Assembly: GCA_003519585.1 (NCBI GenBank)
Contig: DOWL01000127.1
Location: 5,570 to 18,583 of the forward strand
Origin: Nocardioides sp.
Lineage (GTDB): Bacteria; Actinomycetota; Actinomycetes; Propionibacteriales; Nocardioidaceae
Direction of reading: 5' to 3'
DNA length: 13,014 bases
The position numbers and the translations under genes were made by a program. Shown here in pieces: positions 1 through 10,079 of this stretch. The notes beneath the pieces are model-generated. The model was not told where the DNA came from, did not search any database, and saw only the letters and a program-made list of their open reading frames with translations. Numbering within the stretch: the stretch's first letter is position 1; each line of letters opens with the position of its first letter.

Positions 1-378
1 ATGGTCCGTCGCCGGGTGGTCGAGGCGATCGGGCTGCCCGATCCGAGCTACTTCATCTTCTACGACGACGTCGACTTCGCCTTGCGCGCGCGGCGGGCCG
101 GCTGGCGGATCTGGGCGGTGCGCGACGCGGTCCTGGTGCGGCAACTCGACTTCGACCAGCAGCACGACCTGGCCGGGTGGAAGGGCTACTACATGTACCG
201 CAACCTCTTCACCGTCCACTTGCGGTACGGCGAGAACGCGCTGGTCCGCGCCAAGCCCTGGCTGATCACCGCAGGTGTGGTCGCCCTGTCGCCGATCCGC
301 GGCGGCCGGGCCGAGTCGCGCAACGTCCGCAAGGCGCTCAAGGATGCCCGAGCCCAGGCCCGTGTCCAGGCCCGCTGA
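1..378 (+). CDS. GT2 glycosyltransferase, 3' end (probably GlfT1-like)
   Basis: This is the C-terminal 125 codons of a family 2 glycosyltransferase; the 5' part lies outside the window and the ATG at position 1 is probably internal. The readable part begins with the usual GT2 stretch VRRRVVEAIGLPD, then FYDDVDFALRARRAGW. The acidic FYDDVDFALR segment matches the place where galactofuranosyl- and rhamnosyltransferases carry their catalytic aspartate (WDDADYGLRA in GlfT2). The segment KGYYMYRNLFTVHLRYG corresponds to the acceptor-side YFHxRN region of these enzymes. The tail is basic and probably peripheral to the membrane. With glf, glfT2 and the exporter downstream, a GlfT1-type enzyme adding the first galactofuranose units to the rhamnosyl-GlcNAc lipid linker is the best guess. 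Another envelope GT2 is possible because the N-terminal half is missing. Its last 35 bases overlap the next gene. Confidence 0.8.
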   Translation: MVRRRVVEAIGLPDPSYFIFYDDVDFALRARRAGWRIWAVRDAVLVRQLDFDQQHDLAGWKGYYMYRNLFTVHLRYGENALVRAKPWLITAGVVALSPIRGGRAESRNVRKALKDARAQARVQAR

Positions 379-1096
379 GCCGATCACGCGCGAGGCCCCG
401 CCGCTGTCGGGGCGGGTCGTCTCGACCCAGCGCTGGCGTGACCTCACCTTCCTGCACTGGGCAGTCGATCCCGGTGCCGTCGCTCGTCTGCTCCCGCCCG
501 GGACCCGCCCCGACCTGTTCGAGGACCGCACCTACGTCGGGTTGGTGCCGTTCCGGATGGTCCGGGTGACGCTCGGCCGGCTGCCCATCCCGTACGTCGG
601 CACCTTCCTCGAAACCAACGTGCGGCTCTACTCGGTCGACGACCAGGGCCGCCGGGCCGTGGTCTTCCTCAGCCTGGACGTCGACCGGGCGGCGGTGGTC
701 CCGGCGGTCCGCGCGACCGTCGGCGCGCCGTACCGCTGGGCCAGGATGCGATTCGACCGCAGGGGCGACGTCGTCACCTACGACGCCCGGGTCCGGACCG
801 GTCGCAGGGCCACCAGCCACGTCGTGGTGCGGGCCGGTGAGCCGCGGGCTGTCACGCCGCTCGACGACTTCCTGACCGCGCGGTGGGCTGCGCACGTGCG
901 CCGACCGCTCGGTACGACGTACGTGCGCAACCGGCACGACCCCTGGCCGCTGCGCTCGGCCGAGGTCGTCGCGCTCGACGACGGTCTGGTGGCGGACGCC
1001 GGCCTCCCGGGGCTCACCGACCGGCCACCGGACCACGTGGCGTTCAGCGACGGGGTCTACGCAGAGTTCACGAGACCGAGGAGAGTGGCGCTGTGA
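344..1096 (+). CDS. DUF2071 (YqjF-like) family protein
   Basis: This 250-residue protein belongs to the DUF2071/YqjF family, recognised from RWRDLTFLHWAVDPGAVARL near residues 30-48 followed by LLPPGTRPDLFEDRTYVGLVPFRM. Family members have an acetoacetate-decarboxylase-like fold, but no established reaction; I infer no function. The later segments with FLETNVRLYSVDDQGRRAVVFLSLDVDR and a C-terminal DGVYAEFTRPR stretch complete the usual full length. I chose ATG 344 over an in-frame ATG at 275 because AAGG at 331-334 lies nine bases upstream and the 275 start would add a long low-complexity extension inside the preceding gene. It overlaps the glycosyltransferase by 35 bases and the decarboxylase start by four (GTGA at 1093-1096), so the three genes are probably co-translated. 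Confidence 0.85.
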   Translation: MPEPRPVSRPAEPITREAPPLSGRVVSTQRWRDLTFLHWAVDPGAVARLLPPGTRPDLFEDRTYVGLVPFRMVRVTLGRLPIPYVGTFLETNVRLYSVDDQGRRAVVFLSLDVDRAAVVPAVRATVGAPYRWARMRFDRRGDVVTYDARVRTGRRATSHVVVRAGEPRAVTPLDDFLTARWAAHVRRPLGTTYVRNRHDPWPLRSAEVVALDDGLVADAGLPGLTDRPPDHVAFSDGVYAEFTRPRRVAL

Positions 1097-2463
1097 CTGG
1101 AAGCGAGAGGGGGCAGGCCCTGCCCGTCGCGGTCGAGCACGCGCGGCGGTGGCTCGACTCGCTCGAGGACCGGCCGGTGCCGCCGCAGGCCCAGGTCGAG
1201 GAGCTCGTCGAACGGCTCGGCGCCAAGTTGCCGGACGGGCCGCAGGACCCGGCCGCGGTCGTCGAGCATCTGGCCAGCGCGCTCGAGCCGGGGCTCACCG
1301 CGATGCCGTCGGGTCGGTTCTACGGGATGGTGATCGGTGGCTCCCATCCCGCGGCGCTGGCCGCCGACTGGTTGACCAGTGCGTGGGACCAGAACGCCGG
1401 GCTGGCCCGGCTCACGCCGGCCGCGACCGCGACGGAGCAGGTGGCCGCCGCCTGGCTGCTGGACCTGCTCGGCCTGCCGTCCCAGAGTGCGGTCGGCTTC
1501 GTCACCGGCGGCACGATGGCCAACTTCACCGGCCTGGCAGCTGGTCGTGACGAAGTGCTGCGCCGGGTCGGCTGGGACGTCGCCATCCGCGGCCTCGCGG
1601 GGAGTCCCGGCGTCCGCGTCGTCGTCGGGCAGGAGCGTCACGACACCGTCGACCTGGCACTCCGCTATCTCGGGCTCGGCGCGCCGGAGGCGGTCGAGGC
1701 GGATGCCGAGGGTCGGCTCGTCGTCGCCGATCTCGAGCGCACGCTGTCCGCGCGGGAGCTCCCGACCGTGGTCTGCCTGCAGGCCGGCAACGTCCACTCC
1801 GGCGGCTACGACCCGTTCGCCGAGGCGATCGACGTGGCGCACCGGCACGGCGCGTGGGTGCACGTCGACGGTGCGTTCGGCCTCTTCGCCGCGGCCGCGC
1901 CGGCGTACCGCCACCTCACGGCGGGCGCCGAAAGTGCCGACTCGTGGGCCACCGACGCGCACAAGACGCTCAACGTGCCCTACGACTGCGGCATCGCGAT
2001 CGTCCGCGACCCGGCCGCGGTCAAGGCCGCGATGGGTATGCACGGCGACTACCTCATCCACGACGAGGCCGGCGACCCCTTCGAGAAGGTGCCCGAGCTG
2101 TCGCGGCGGGCGCGCTCGATCCCCGTGTACGCCGTCCTGGCCGCACTCGGGCGGCAGGGTGTGGCCGACCTGGTCGAGCGGATGGCCGGCCACGCGGCGG
2201 CGTTCGCTCGGGGAGCTGCCGAGCTGCCGGGCGTCGAATTGCTCAACGATGTCGTCTTCACCCAGGTCTGCATGCGCTTCGGAAGCGACGAGCGGACCCG
2301 TGCGGTGGTCGAGCGGCTGTTGGCCGACGGCGAGGCCTGGATGAGCGGCTCGACCTGGCATGGCCGGGCGGTGCTGCGAATCTCGGTGAGCAACTGGTCG
2401 ACCACCGAGAGTGACGTTCGTCGCAGCCTGCGCGCGCTGCAGCGGGCCGCCGAAGGTGTCTAG
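1093..2463 (+). CDS. PLP-dependent group II amino-acid decarboxylase-like protein
   Basis: This 456-residue fold-type I pyridoxal-phosphate enzyme resembles the glutamate/tyrosine/aromatic amino-acid decarboxylases. Visible signatures are the phosphate-binding loop TGGTMANFTGL (residues 138-148), a ring-stacking histidine H183 in GQERHDTV, the pyridine-contacting aspartate D259 in HVDGAFG, and the Schiff-base lysine K291 in TDAHKTLNVPYDCG. The N-terminal region SGRFYGMVIGGSHPAALAADWL is also typical. The substrate cannot be read from the sequence, and some relatives act as lyases or aminotransferases. The start is GTG 1093 because GAGGAGAG at 1078-1085 sits seven bases upstream and the codon overlaps the previous stop; a longer reading from 883 gives only arginine-rich out-of-family sequence. 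No galactan role is evident, so its place between two glycosylation units is unexplained. Confidence 0.9.
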   Translation: MTGSERGQALPVAVEHARRWLDSLEDRPVPPQAQVEELVERLGAKLPDGPQDPAAVVEHLASALEPGLTAMPSGRFYGMVIGGSHPAALAADWLTSAWDQNAGLARLTPAATATEQVAAAWLLDLLGLPSQSAVGFVTGGTMANFTGLAAGRDEVLRRVGWDVAIRGLAGSPGVRVVVGQERHDTVDLALRYLGLGAPEAVEADAEGRLVVADLERTLSARELPTVVCLQAGNVHSGGYDPFAEAIDVAHRHGAWVHVDGAFGLFAAAAPAYRHLTAGAESADSWATDAHKTLNVPYDCGIAIVRDPAAVKAAMGMHGDYLIHDEAGDPFEKVPELSRRARSIPVYAVLAALGRQGVADLVERMAGHAAAFARGAAELPGVELLNDVVFTQVCMRFGSDERTRAVVERLLADGEAWMSGSTWHGRAVLRISVSNWSTTESDVRRSLRALQRAAEGV

Positions 2464-2496
2464 GCGCGCCGAATCGAGTCGATGCGGGCCCGTCCG

Positions 2497-5793
<3,297 letters not shown>

Positions 5794-5797
<4 letters not shown>

Positions 5798-6753
5798 CCG
5801 ACCAGCTCACCCCCAGGTCCGACAGCGTCGCTGCCCGGCACGACCTCGCGCACGTCCCGATGGTCGACCCGGCGGCGCGCCGCGGGCTGCTGGGCGTGCT
5901 GCGCCGGCGCTACCTGCTCCAGCTCATGGTGCGGCGCGAACTCAAGGCGCGCTACATCGGCTCGAAGATGGGACTGGCCTGGTCCTACATCGACCCGCTG
6001 TCGCGGTTCCTCACCTACTTCTTCGTCTTCGGCATCATCATCGGCCGCGGCGCGATCCCGCACTTCGCCATCCATCTGTTCGCCGGCATGGTGATCGTCA
6101 ACCTCTTCACCGCCTCGTTCAGCTCCGGCACCCGCTCGATCCTGCAGAACAAGGCGGTCGTGCAGAAGATGCCACTGCCGCGGGAGATCTTCCCGATCGC
6201 CTCGACGCTGGTCTCGCTCTACCACACCGGCCCGCAGCTGGTGATCCTGATCGGTGCCTGCCTGCTCACCGGCTCCTTCAACCCTGACCCGGTCGGCATG
6301 CTCTGCGCCCTCTTGGCGCTGGCGATCGCGATCCTGCTCGGCGCCGGCATGGGGTTGATGTTCTCGGCCATCAACGTGATGTACCGCGACTGGACTCGCG
6401 TCGTCCAGATCATCACCAACATGCTGCCGTTCACGGTGCCGATGATGTACCCGTACACGCTCGTCGCTAAGCGCTTCGAGGACTTCCCGGTGATCCAGCA
6501 CTTCTACCTCTGGAACCCGCTCACCGAGTGCGTGCTGCTGATGCAGCGGGCGTTCTGGATCACCACCATCAGCCCCGAGGACGCCGCCTCGGCCCCGCCT
6601 GAGTGGGGCTTTCATCCGGGCCTGCACGCCAACTTCCCGCCCCACCTCTACCTACGGGGCTTCATCTTCCTGGGGATCTCGATCATCTTCCTCGGCATCG
6701 CCCAGTGGGTCTTCACCCGGCTGGACGACAAGATCCCGGATCGGCTGATCTGA
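5794..6753 (+). CDS. wzm: ABC-2 type galactan exporter permease (Wzm)
   Basis: This 319-residue integral membrane protein is the permease of a polysaccharide ABC exporter of the Wzm/RfbA/TagG type (Rv3783-like), which moves lipid-linked galactan across the plasma membrane. A cytoplasmic N-terminus ends in the amphipathic gate segment LQLMVRRELKARYIGSKMG (residues 42-60). Hydrophobic segments follow at roughly 70-84, 93-112, 136-160, 168-191, 204-224 and 288-307. The block YIDPLSRFLTYFFVFGIII and the periplasmic loop ending WNPLTECVLLMQRAFW are typical. Family members are usually 260-290 residues. The extra length is the cytosolic start and a proline-rich extracellular loop near 258-286. GAGGGGG at 5774-5780 is a distant ribosome site, so coupling with glfT2 through ATGA (5794-5797) probably drives initiation. 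The adjacent ATPase is its partner. Confidence 0.93.
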
Positions 6754-7538
6754 TGGTCGTCTCGATCGAGGTCGACTGCGTCACCAAGGAGTTCGACCGG
6801 CACTTCCAGCGGACCCTCAAGCAGGTCACGGTGGCCAAGCTGCGAGGCCAGGAGACCAAGAAGTCCTTCCTGGCGCTCAAGGACGTGAGCTTCACCGTCG
6901 AGCAGGGTGAGGCCATCGGGCTGATGGGGCTCAACGGCTCGGGCAAGAGCACGCTGCTCAAGCACGTGATGGGAGTGATGCGGCCGACCAGCGGTCAGGT
7001 CCGCACCCGCGGCCGGGTCTCCGGCCTGATCGCCACCGGTGCCGGCTTCCACCCGCAGATGACCGGGCGCGAGAACATCTTCATGAACGCCGCGATCCTC
7101 GGCATGACCAAGTCCGAGACCGAGGCGAAGTTCGACGACATCGCCGGGTTCGCCGACGTGGGCGAGGCGATGGACACCCCGGTCGGCAACTACTCCTCGG
7201 GCATGTTCGCGCGGCTCGGCTTCGCCGTCGCCGTACATGTCGACTGCGACGTCTTCATCGCCGACGAGGTGCTCGCCGTCGGCGACCAGCCGTTCAAGAA
7301 GAAGTGCATGAAGAAGATGGAGCAGGTCCGCGACAGCGGTGTCACCCTCTTCTACGTCAGCCACGCCGCCCAGTCGGTCCGCAAGATGTGCAGTCGCGTC
7401 ATCGTCCTCGAGAAGGGCGTGGTCGGCTTCGACGGCGATGTGAATGCCGGCATCAAGTACCTCCACTACGACGACAGTGACGACGTCGACCCCGAGGACG
7501 AGCAGTCCACCGACGCCGAACTCGGCTCCGACGTCTGA
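6753..7538 (+). CDS. wzt: ABC exporter ATPase (Wzt)
   Basis: This 261-residue ATPase powers the Wzm exporter. All ABC motifs are intact: Walker A GLNGSGKS (59-66, lysine 65), signature NYSSGM (146-151), Walker B DVFIADE (166-172) with catalytic E172, D-loop region VLAVGD, and the switch histidine H204 in YVSHAA. The segment RGRVSGLIATGAGFHPQMTGREN is typical of polysaccharide and teichoic-acid exporter ATPases. The protein is short, like mycobacterial Rv3781, and has no C-terminal carbohydrate-binding domain of the E. coli O9a type, so export need not depend on reading a polymer end cap. Instead it ends in a very acidic tail (residues 240-258). The ATG at 6753 shares one base with the wzm stop (TGATG); a longer in-frame reading from 6603 lies wholly within wzm and is rejected. 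Last gene of the galactan operon. Confidence 0.95.
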   Translation: MVVSIEVDCVTKEFDRHFQRTLKQVTVAKLRGQETKKSFLALKDVSFTVEQGEAIGLMGLNGSGKSTLLKHVMGVMRPTSGQVRTRGRVSGLIATGAGFHPQMTGRENIFMNAAILGMTKSETEAKFDDIAGFADVGEAMDTPVGNYSSGMFARLGFAVAVHVDCDVFIADEVLAVGDQPFKKKCMKKMEQVRDSGVTLFYVSHAAQSVRKMCSRVIVLEKGVVGFDGDVNAGIKYLHYDDSDDVDPEDEQSTDAELGSDV

Positions 7539-7542
7539 AGCC

Positions 7543-7577
7543 GACCCGTCGTTACTCGTGATGAGTAACGACGGGTC
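7543..7577. repeat. Perfect 35-base palindromic hairpin, copy 1
   Basis: Arms GACCCGTCGTTACTC (7543-7557) and GAGTAACGACGGGTC (7563-7577) are exact reverse complements of 15 bases around the loop GTGAT. It begins five bases after the wzt stop, so it is well placed as a terminator or 3'-end stabiliser of the galactan operon, although no T-run follows. The second copy is identical, loop included. Confidence 0.9.
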
Positions 7578-7594
7578 AGCACGAAATTGACGGT

Positions 7595-7629
7595 GACCCG
7601 TCGTTACTCGTGATGAGTAACGACGGGTC
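7595..7629. repeat. Perfect 35-base palindromic hairpin, copy 2
   Basis: This is an exact duplicate of the element at 7543-7577: arms at 7595-7609 and 7615-7629, loop GTGAT at 7610-7614. The centre-to-centre distance is 52 bases, and the 17-base spacer (7578-7594) and outer flanks are not repeated. An eight-base match to the left arm, GTTACTCG, recurs at 7711-7718. It could be a second terminator, a dispersed palindromic repeat, or half of an operator pair. Confidence 0.9.
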
Positions 7630-7732
7630 GGCGTGGAAGTGTGGTTTGTGCGACAGAAGTTGACAAAGTTGAAATTGGTCGGCGTGTCGACTGGCAATTA
7701 CAGCGTTGTAGTTACTCGGATTCTCTATCGCG

Positions 7733-7771
7733 ACTCGTGTGACCCGTGTGAAAGTTGCAACTCGTGTGACC
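7733..7771. repeat. Short direct repeats with 9-base period
   Basis: ACTCGTGTGACC occurs at 7733-7744 and again at 7760-7771. A third CGTGTGA lies at 7745-7751, so the CGTGTGA cores at 7736, 7745 and 7763 fall on a 9-base grid with one degenerate unit. The block ends 12 bases before the ribosome-binding site of the following small gene. It could be a regulator-binding array or simple sequence; the sequence does not settle this. Confidence 0.5.
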
Positions 7772-7796
7772 TTCCCCCGCACAGGAGTCGCCTTTC

Positions 7797-8024
7797 ATGT
7801 CGCCGTCGCGAGCTCGCTACATCACCGCGTGCCAGCAGTTGTTGGCCCTCGGTGTCGTGGTGATCGCGCTCGTGCCCGCGACCCGAGTGGTCACGCTCGA
7901 CGTGGTCGGCGTGCGGCCGGGGAACGACGCGGTCCAGCCGACGATCAGCGTGCCCACGGGGTTCGCGACGACCGAGCACGCCCGCATCAGCCCGCGAGTC
8001 GCCGAGCGTAGGGCGCCGGGCTAG
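7797..8024 (+). CDS. Small membrane-anchored hypothetical protein
   Basis: This 75-residue protein is not one I recognise. Its basic start (MSPSRARY) is followed by one hydrophobic segment at about residues 11-28 (ACQQLLALGVVVIALVPA), then VVTLDVVGVRPG and a polar, proline-containing tail to residue 75. The layout fits a signal-anchored or secreted small protein with its tail outside the membrane; there is no clear AXA cleavage site. Translation is well supported: AGGAG at 7783-7787 lies nine bases before ATG 7797. It stands alone after the galactan operon and is preceded by an AT-richer region with repeats. Its stop overlaps the stop of the opposite gene in a shared CTAG. It could also be the surviving N-terminus of a longer secreted protein; the same frame shows no recognisable domain further on. 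Confidence 0.65.
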   Translation: MSPSRARYITACQQLLALGVVVIALVPATRVVTLDVVGVRPGNDAVQPTISVPTGFATTEHARISPRVAERRAPG

Positions 8025-8767
8025 GGCAACCGGCCGGTGACCCGCTCCGCCTCGGCGATCTGATCGAGCCGGGCAGGATCGGCCCCGGCCACGAGGACCA
8101 GCGAGCCACTCGACACGAGAGCTCGCGCAGCGGCGGTGACACCTGGTGGGGAAGCCGGGTTCGCCGCCGAGAGGAGCCGACCGGCGCCGGTCGCAGTCGC
8201 AGGACTCCCGGCGCCGGTCGCGCTCCCCAGGAGCTCGTCCTGGGTCACCGGGCCCTCGCTCGACAGGAGCGCCACGTCGGTGCCCTCGGGAGGGTCGTAG
8301 GGGATGAAGGCGTCCGGTTGACCCCACACCTCGACGCCGACGTCGTGTACGTCGGGCGGCAGCGGGTCGGCGAACCGCACGCCCATCGGCAGCAGCGAAC
8401 AGGCCAAGACCGGTAGCTCTCCCGCACGGGGCGCCCAGGTCGTCAGGCCGTCCGGCCCGCACACGACCGCGGCAGGCCCGCCGGCCTCCGCGGCTGGGGA
8501 GCCAGGAAAGGCCACCGCCAGCCCGGCCGTCCACGCCGCGCCCAGGAACACCGGACCCAGCCAGTGCGCCGGCAGATCCATGAGCAGCACGTCGCCGCGC
8601 TCCAGGTCGTGCTCGTCGACCAACAGCGAGGCCGTCTTGGCCACCCAGTTGGCGTACGTCGTGACCGAGAGCTCGACCCGTTCGCCGGTGCGCTCGTCGT
8701 ACCAGGTCAGCAGGGGCCGGCCTGGCTCGTGCCGCAGTTGCGCGGCCAGGAGCGTTGAGAACGTCAC
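8021..8767 (-). CDS. TIGR03089 family protein (AMP-binding-like N-terminal fragment)
   Basis: This 248-residue protein matches the actinobacterial TIGR03089 family, which resembles only the N-terminal part of AMP-forming acyl/aryl-CoA ligases. Recognisable segments are PLLTWYDERTGERVELSVTTYANWVAKTASLL near residues 18-50 and DVLLMDLPAHWLGPVFLGAAWTAGLAVAF near 59-87. The phosphate-binding TSGTTG loop and the C-terminal catalytic lysine domain of true adenylate-forming enzymes are absent, and the protein is less than half their length. An adenylating activity is therefore doubtful; a substrate-binding or regulatory role is possible. The start is GTG 8767, four bases after the stop of the upstream nucleotidyltransferase, with no clear Shine-Dalgarno sequence, so translation probably relies on coupling. 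The distal sequence is rich in short alanine/glycine repeats (SATGAGSPATATGAG). Confidence 0.8.
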   Translation of the reverse strand: MTFSTLLAAQLRHEPGRPLLTWYDERTGERVELSVTTYANWVAKTASLLVDEHDLERGDVLLMDLPAHWLGPVFLGAAWTAGLAVAFPGSPAAEAGGPAAVVCGPDGLTTWAPRAGELPVLACSLLPMGVRFADPLPPDVHDVGVEVWGQPDAFIPYDPPEGTDVALLSSEGPVTQDELLGSATGAGSPATATGAGRLLSAANPASPPGVTAAARALVSSGSLVLVAGADPARLDQIAEAERVTGRLP

Positions 8768-8771
8768 GGAC

Positions 8772-9245
8772 TCAGGAGCGCGCGGGGTTGTCCGCGCGGC
8801 TGAGCTCCTCGTTGATCCGGCTGCTGGAGTCGGACTTCACCTCGCCGCCGACGCCGTAGACCATCTGCAGCCCGATCTCGTCGGTGAGCAGCGTCTCCGC
8901 GGTAGGCACCGGGTCGCCGGAGTCGGAGCGGTCGCCGCCGTTGCAGAACAACAGCTCCGCGTCCGGATGCAGCTCGCGCACTCGGCGCAGCGACTCGACG
9001 ACCGTCGAGTCGGTGTCGACCGCGACGAACGCCTCATCGACGCTGCGCAGCTCGGCCACGATTGCGAGCCGGTCGTCCTCGGTCATGAGGATCCGGCCCT
9101 TCTTGAGCAGCTGTTGGCGGTCGTTGTTGACGATCACCACGACGTGCGGAGCCAGCTGCCGGGCCTCCCGGATCATCAGGAGGTGGCCGATGTGGATCGG
9201 ATTGAAGTACCCGCTGACGATCGCGATCTTGGCGGGCACGGTCAC
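8772..9245 (-). CDS. HIGH-motif nucleotidyltransferase (cytidylyltransferase-like)
   Basis: This 157-residue protein is a small member of the nucleotidylyltransferase superfamily (TagD/RibL/NadD-like Rossmann fold). It opens with VSGYFNPIHIGHLLMIREA, where HIGH (residues 18-21) is the nucleotide-phosphate motif, and it has the second signature SSSRI at 140-144, equivalent to ISSTxIR. VVVIVNNDRQQLLKKGRILM and TEDDRLAIVAELRSVD fit the family. It probably transfers CMP or AMP to a phosphorylated substrate, but which one cannot be read. Glycerol-3-phosphate or a sugar phosphate are options; NadD is less likely at this length. GTG 9245 overlaps the TGA of the DUF3105 gene (ATGTGA); GTG 9239, two codons later, is an alternative start. 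It lies between the DUF3105 and TIGR03089 genes in one tight unit. Confidence 0.82.
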   Translation of the reverse strand: MTVPAKIAIVSGYFNPIHIGHLLMIREARQLAPHVVVIVNNDRQQLLKKGRILMTEDDRLAIVAELRSVDEAFVAVDTDSTVVESLRRVRELHPDAELLFCNGGDRSDSGDPVPTAETLLTDEIGLQMVYGVGGEVKSDSSSRINEELSRADNPARS

Positions 9246-10006
9246 ATCGCGTCCGGCTCGGGGGAGTCGGTGTAGGGGTAGTCGAGCATGAACTTCTCCA
9301 GCGCCGCGCCGCTCGGCTCGGCGCAGTACTGGAAGACGCCGACCTGCTTGGAAGCGTCGTTGGAGGAGCTCCCGCCCGCCGACCAGTGCGAGATGGCGAC
9401 GTGCTTGCCGTCGGGGAACGCGCCGCTCTCCTTGACGTCGTCGGCGGTCCACGGCGCGGCGATGAACTTGTAGCGCAGGTTGTTGCTGTCGGAGCGGAAC
9501 TTGTCGGCGATGCCGTTGATCACATTGAGCTGGTCGGGGTCGTCGGCGATCGTCTCGTCGTACCAGAGGATCGTGTAGCCGTGCTCGAGGTTGTGCACGA
9601 GCGCCTCGAGCTCGGGCCGGTCCTTCGCGGTGTAGTACTTCCGGTTGAACGGCGCGGGGGCCACCCCCTGCTCGTTCCAGTGCGAGCCGAACGCCGGCGG
9701 CGCGGTCGAGTAGGTGACCTGCGAGCCGGTCGGCACGTGCTGCTGGTTGCCGTCGGCGGGCTTGGTCTCGACCTTGCTGCACGACGACGCGGGGGCGCCG
9801 ATGGAGGCGAGGTCGATGTCCTTGAACTGCCGCAGGTCGTACCAGTTGCGGACCGGGCGGTACGCCGCCGCGGCCACGATCAACACCGCGACCAGCACGC
9901 AGACCCCGACGATGGCGAAGCCGCGGCGCTTCTCGCCGCCCTTCTGCTTGCGGCGGATATCGTCGATGACCGCCTGGCGGTCGGACTTGGTCGACTTCTT
10001 GGCCAC
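9242..10006 (-). CDS. DUF3105 membrane-anchored extracytoplasmic protein
   Basis: This 254-residue protein carries DUF3105. A lysine-rich cytoplasmic start (AKKSTKSDRQAVIDDIRRKQ) precedes one transmembrane segment at about 30-48, so the rest should lie outside the membrane. The domain is marked by APPAFGSHW (102-110) and LVHNLEHGYTILWYD (136-150), with histidines H109, H138 and H142 that could bind a metal. Two cysteines, C76 and C228, could form a disulfide. The function of the family is unknown. I chose GTG 10006, preceded by GAGG about ten bases upstream, over the in-frame ATG at 10048: the extra 14 residues (MTRPAPRPLEVLPA) look like non-coding extension and would reach close to the upstream hairpin. 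First gene of a three-gene unit. Confidence 0.85.
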   Translation of the reverse strand: MAKKSTKSDRQAVIDDIRRKQKGGEKRRGFAIVGVCVLVAVLIVAAAAYRPVRNWYDLRQFKDIDLASIGAPASSCSKVETKPADGNQQHVPTGSQVTYSTAPPAFGSHWNEQGVAPAPFNRKYYTAKDRPELEALVHNLEHGYTILWYDETIADDPDQLNVINGIADKFRSDSNNLRYKFIAAPWTADDVKESGAFPDGKHVAISHWSAGGSSSNDASKQVGVFQYCAEPSGAALEKFMLDYPYTDSPEPDAM

Positions 10007-10051
10007 GGCTGGGAGTACCTCGAGTGGTCGGGGGGCAGGGCGCGTCAAAGT

Positions 10052-10067
10052 GGGCTCCGGCGAGCCC
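10052..10067 (-). terminator. Hairpin after the cof operon
   Basis: Read on the minus strand, GGGCTC, a four-base loop GCCG and GAGCCC form a perfect six-pair stem 12 bases past the cofE stop, followed by ACTTTG. The stem is short and the T content weak, so this is a modest candidate for an intrinsic terminator separating cofDE from the DUF3105 unit. Confidence 0.4.
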
Positions 10068-10079
10068 GACCGGGGAAGT

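Noticed and set aside
1057..2361. 434-codon minus-strand frame opposite the decarboxylase
   Set aside because: Low-complexity shadow; the plus strand encodes an intact PLP enzyme with all key residues.
7543..7629. CRISPR array
   Set aside because: There are only two copies, each a full palindrome with a 17-base spacer, and no cas genes are nearby.
7660..7682. Perfect TTGACA at 7660-7665 as a promoter for the small gene
   Set aside because: No TANNNT -10 box is found at 16-19 bases; the sequence there is CGTGTC. It is kept only as a remark.
9246..9782. Upstream extension of the nucleotidyltransferase frame to 9782
   Set aside because: It runs through the DUF3105 gene as a basic shadow; the family start VPAKIAIVSGYFNP begins right at GTG 9245/9239.
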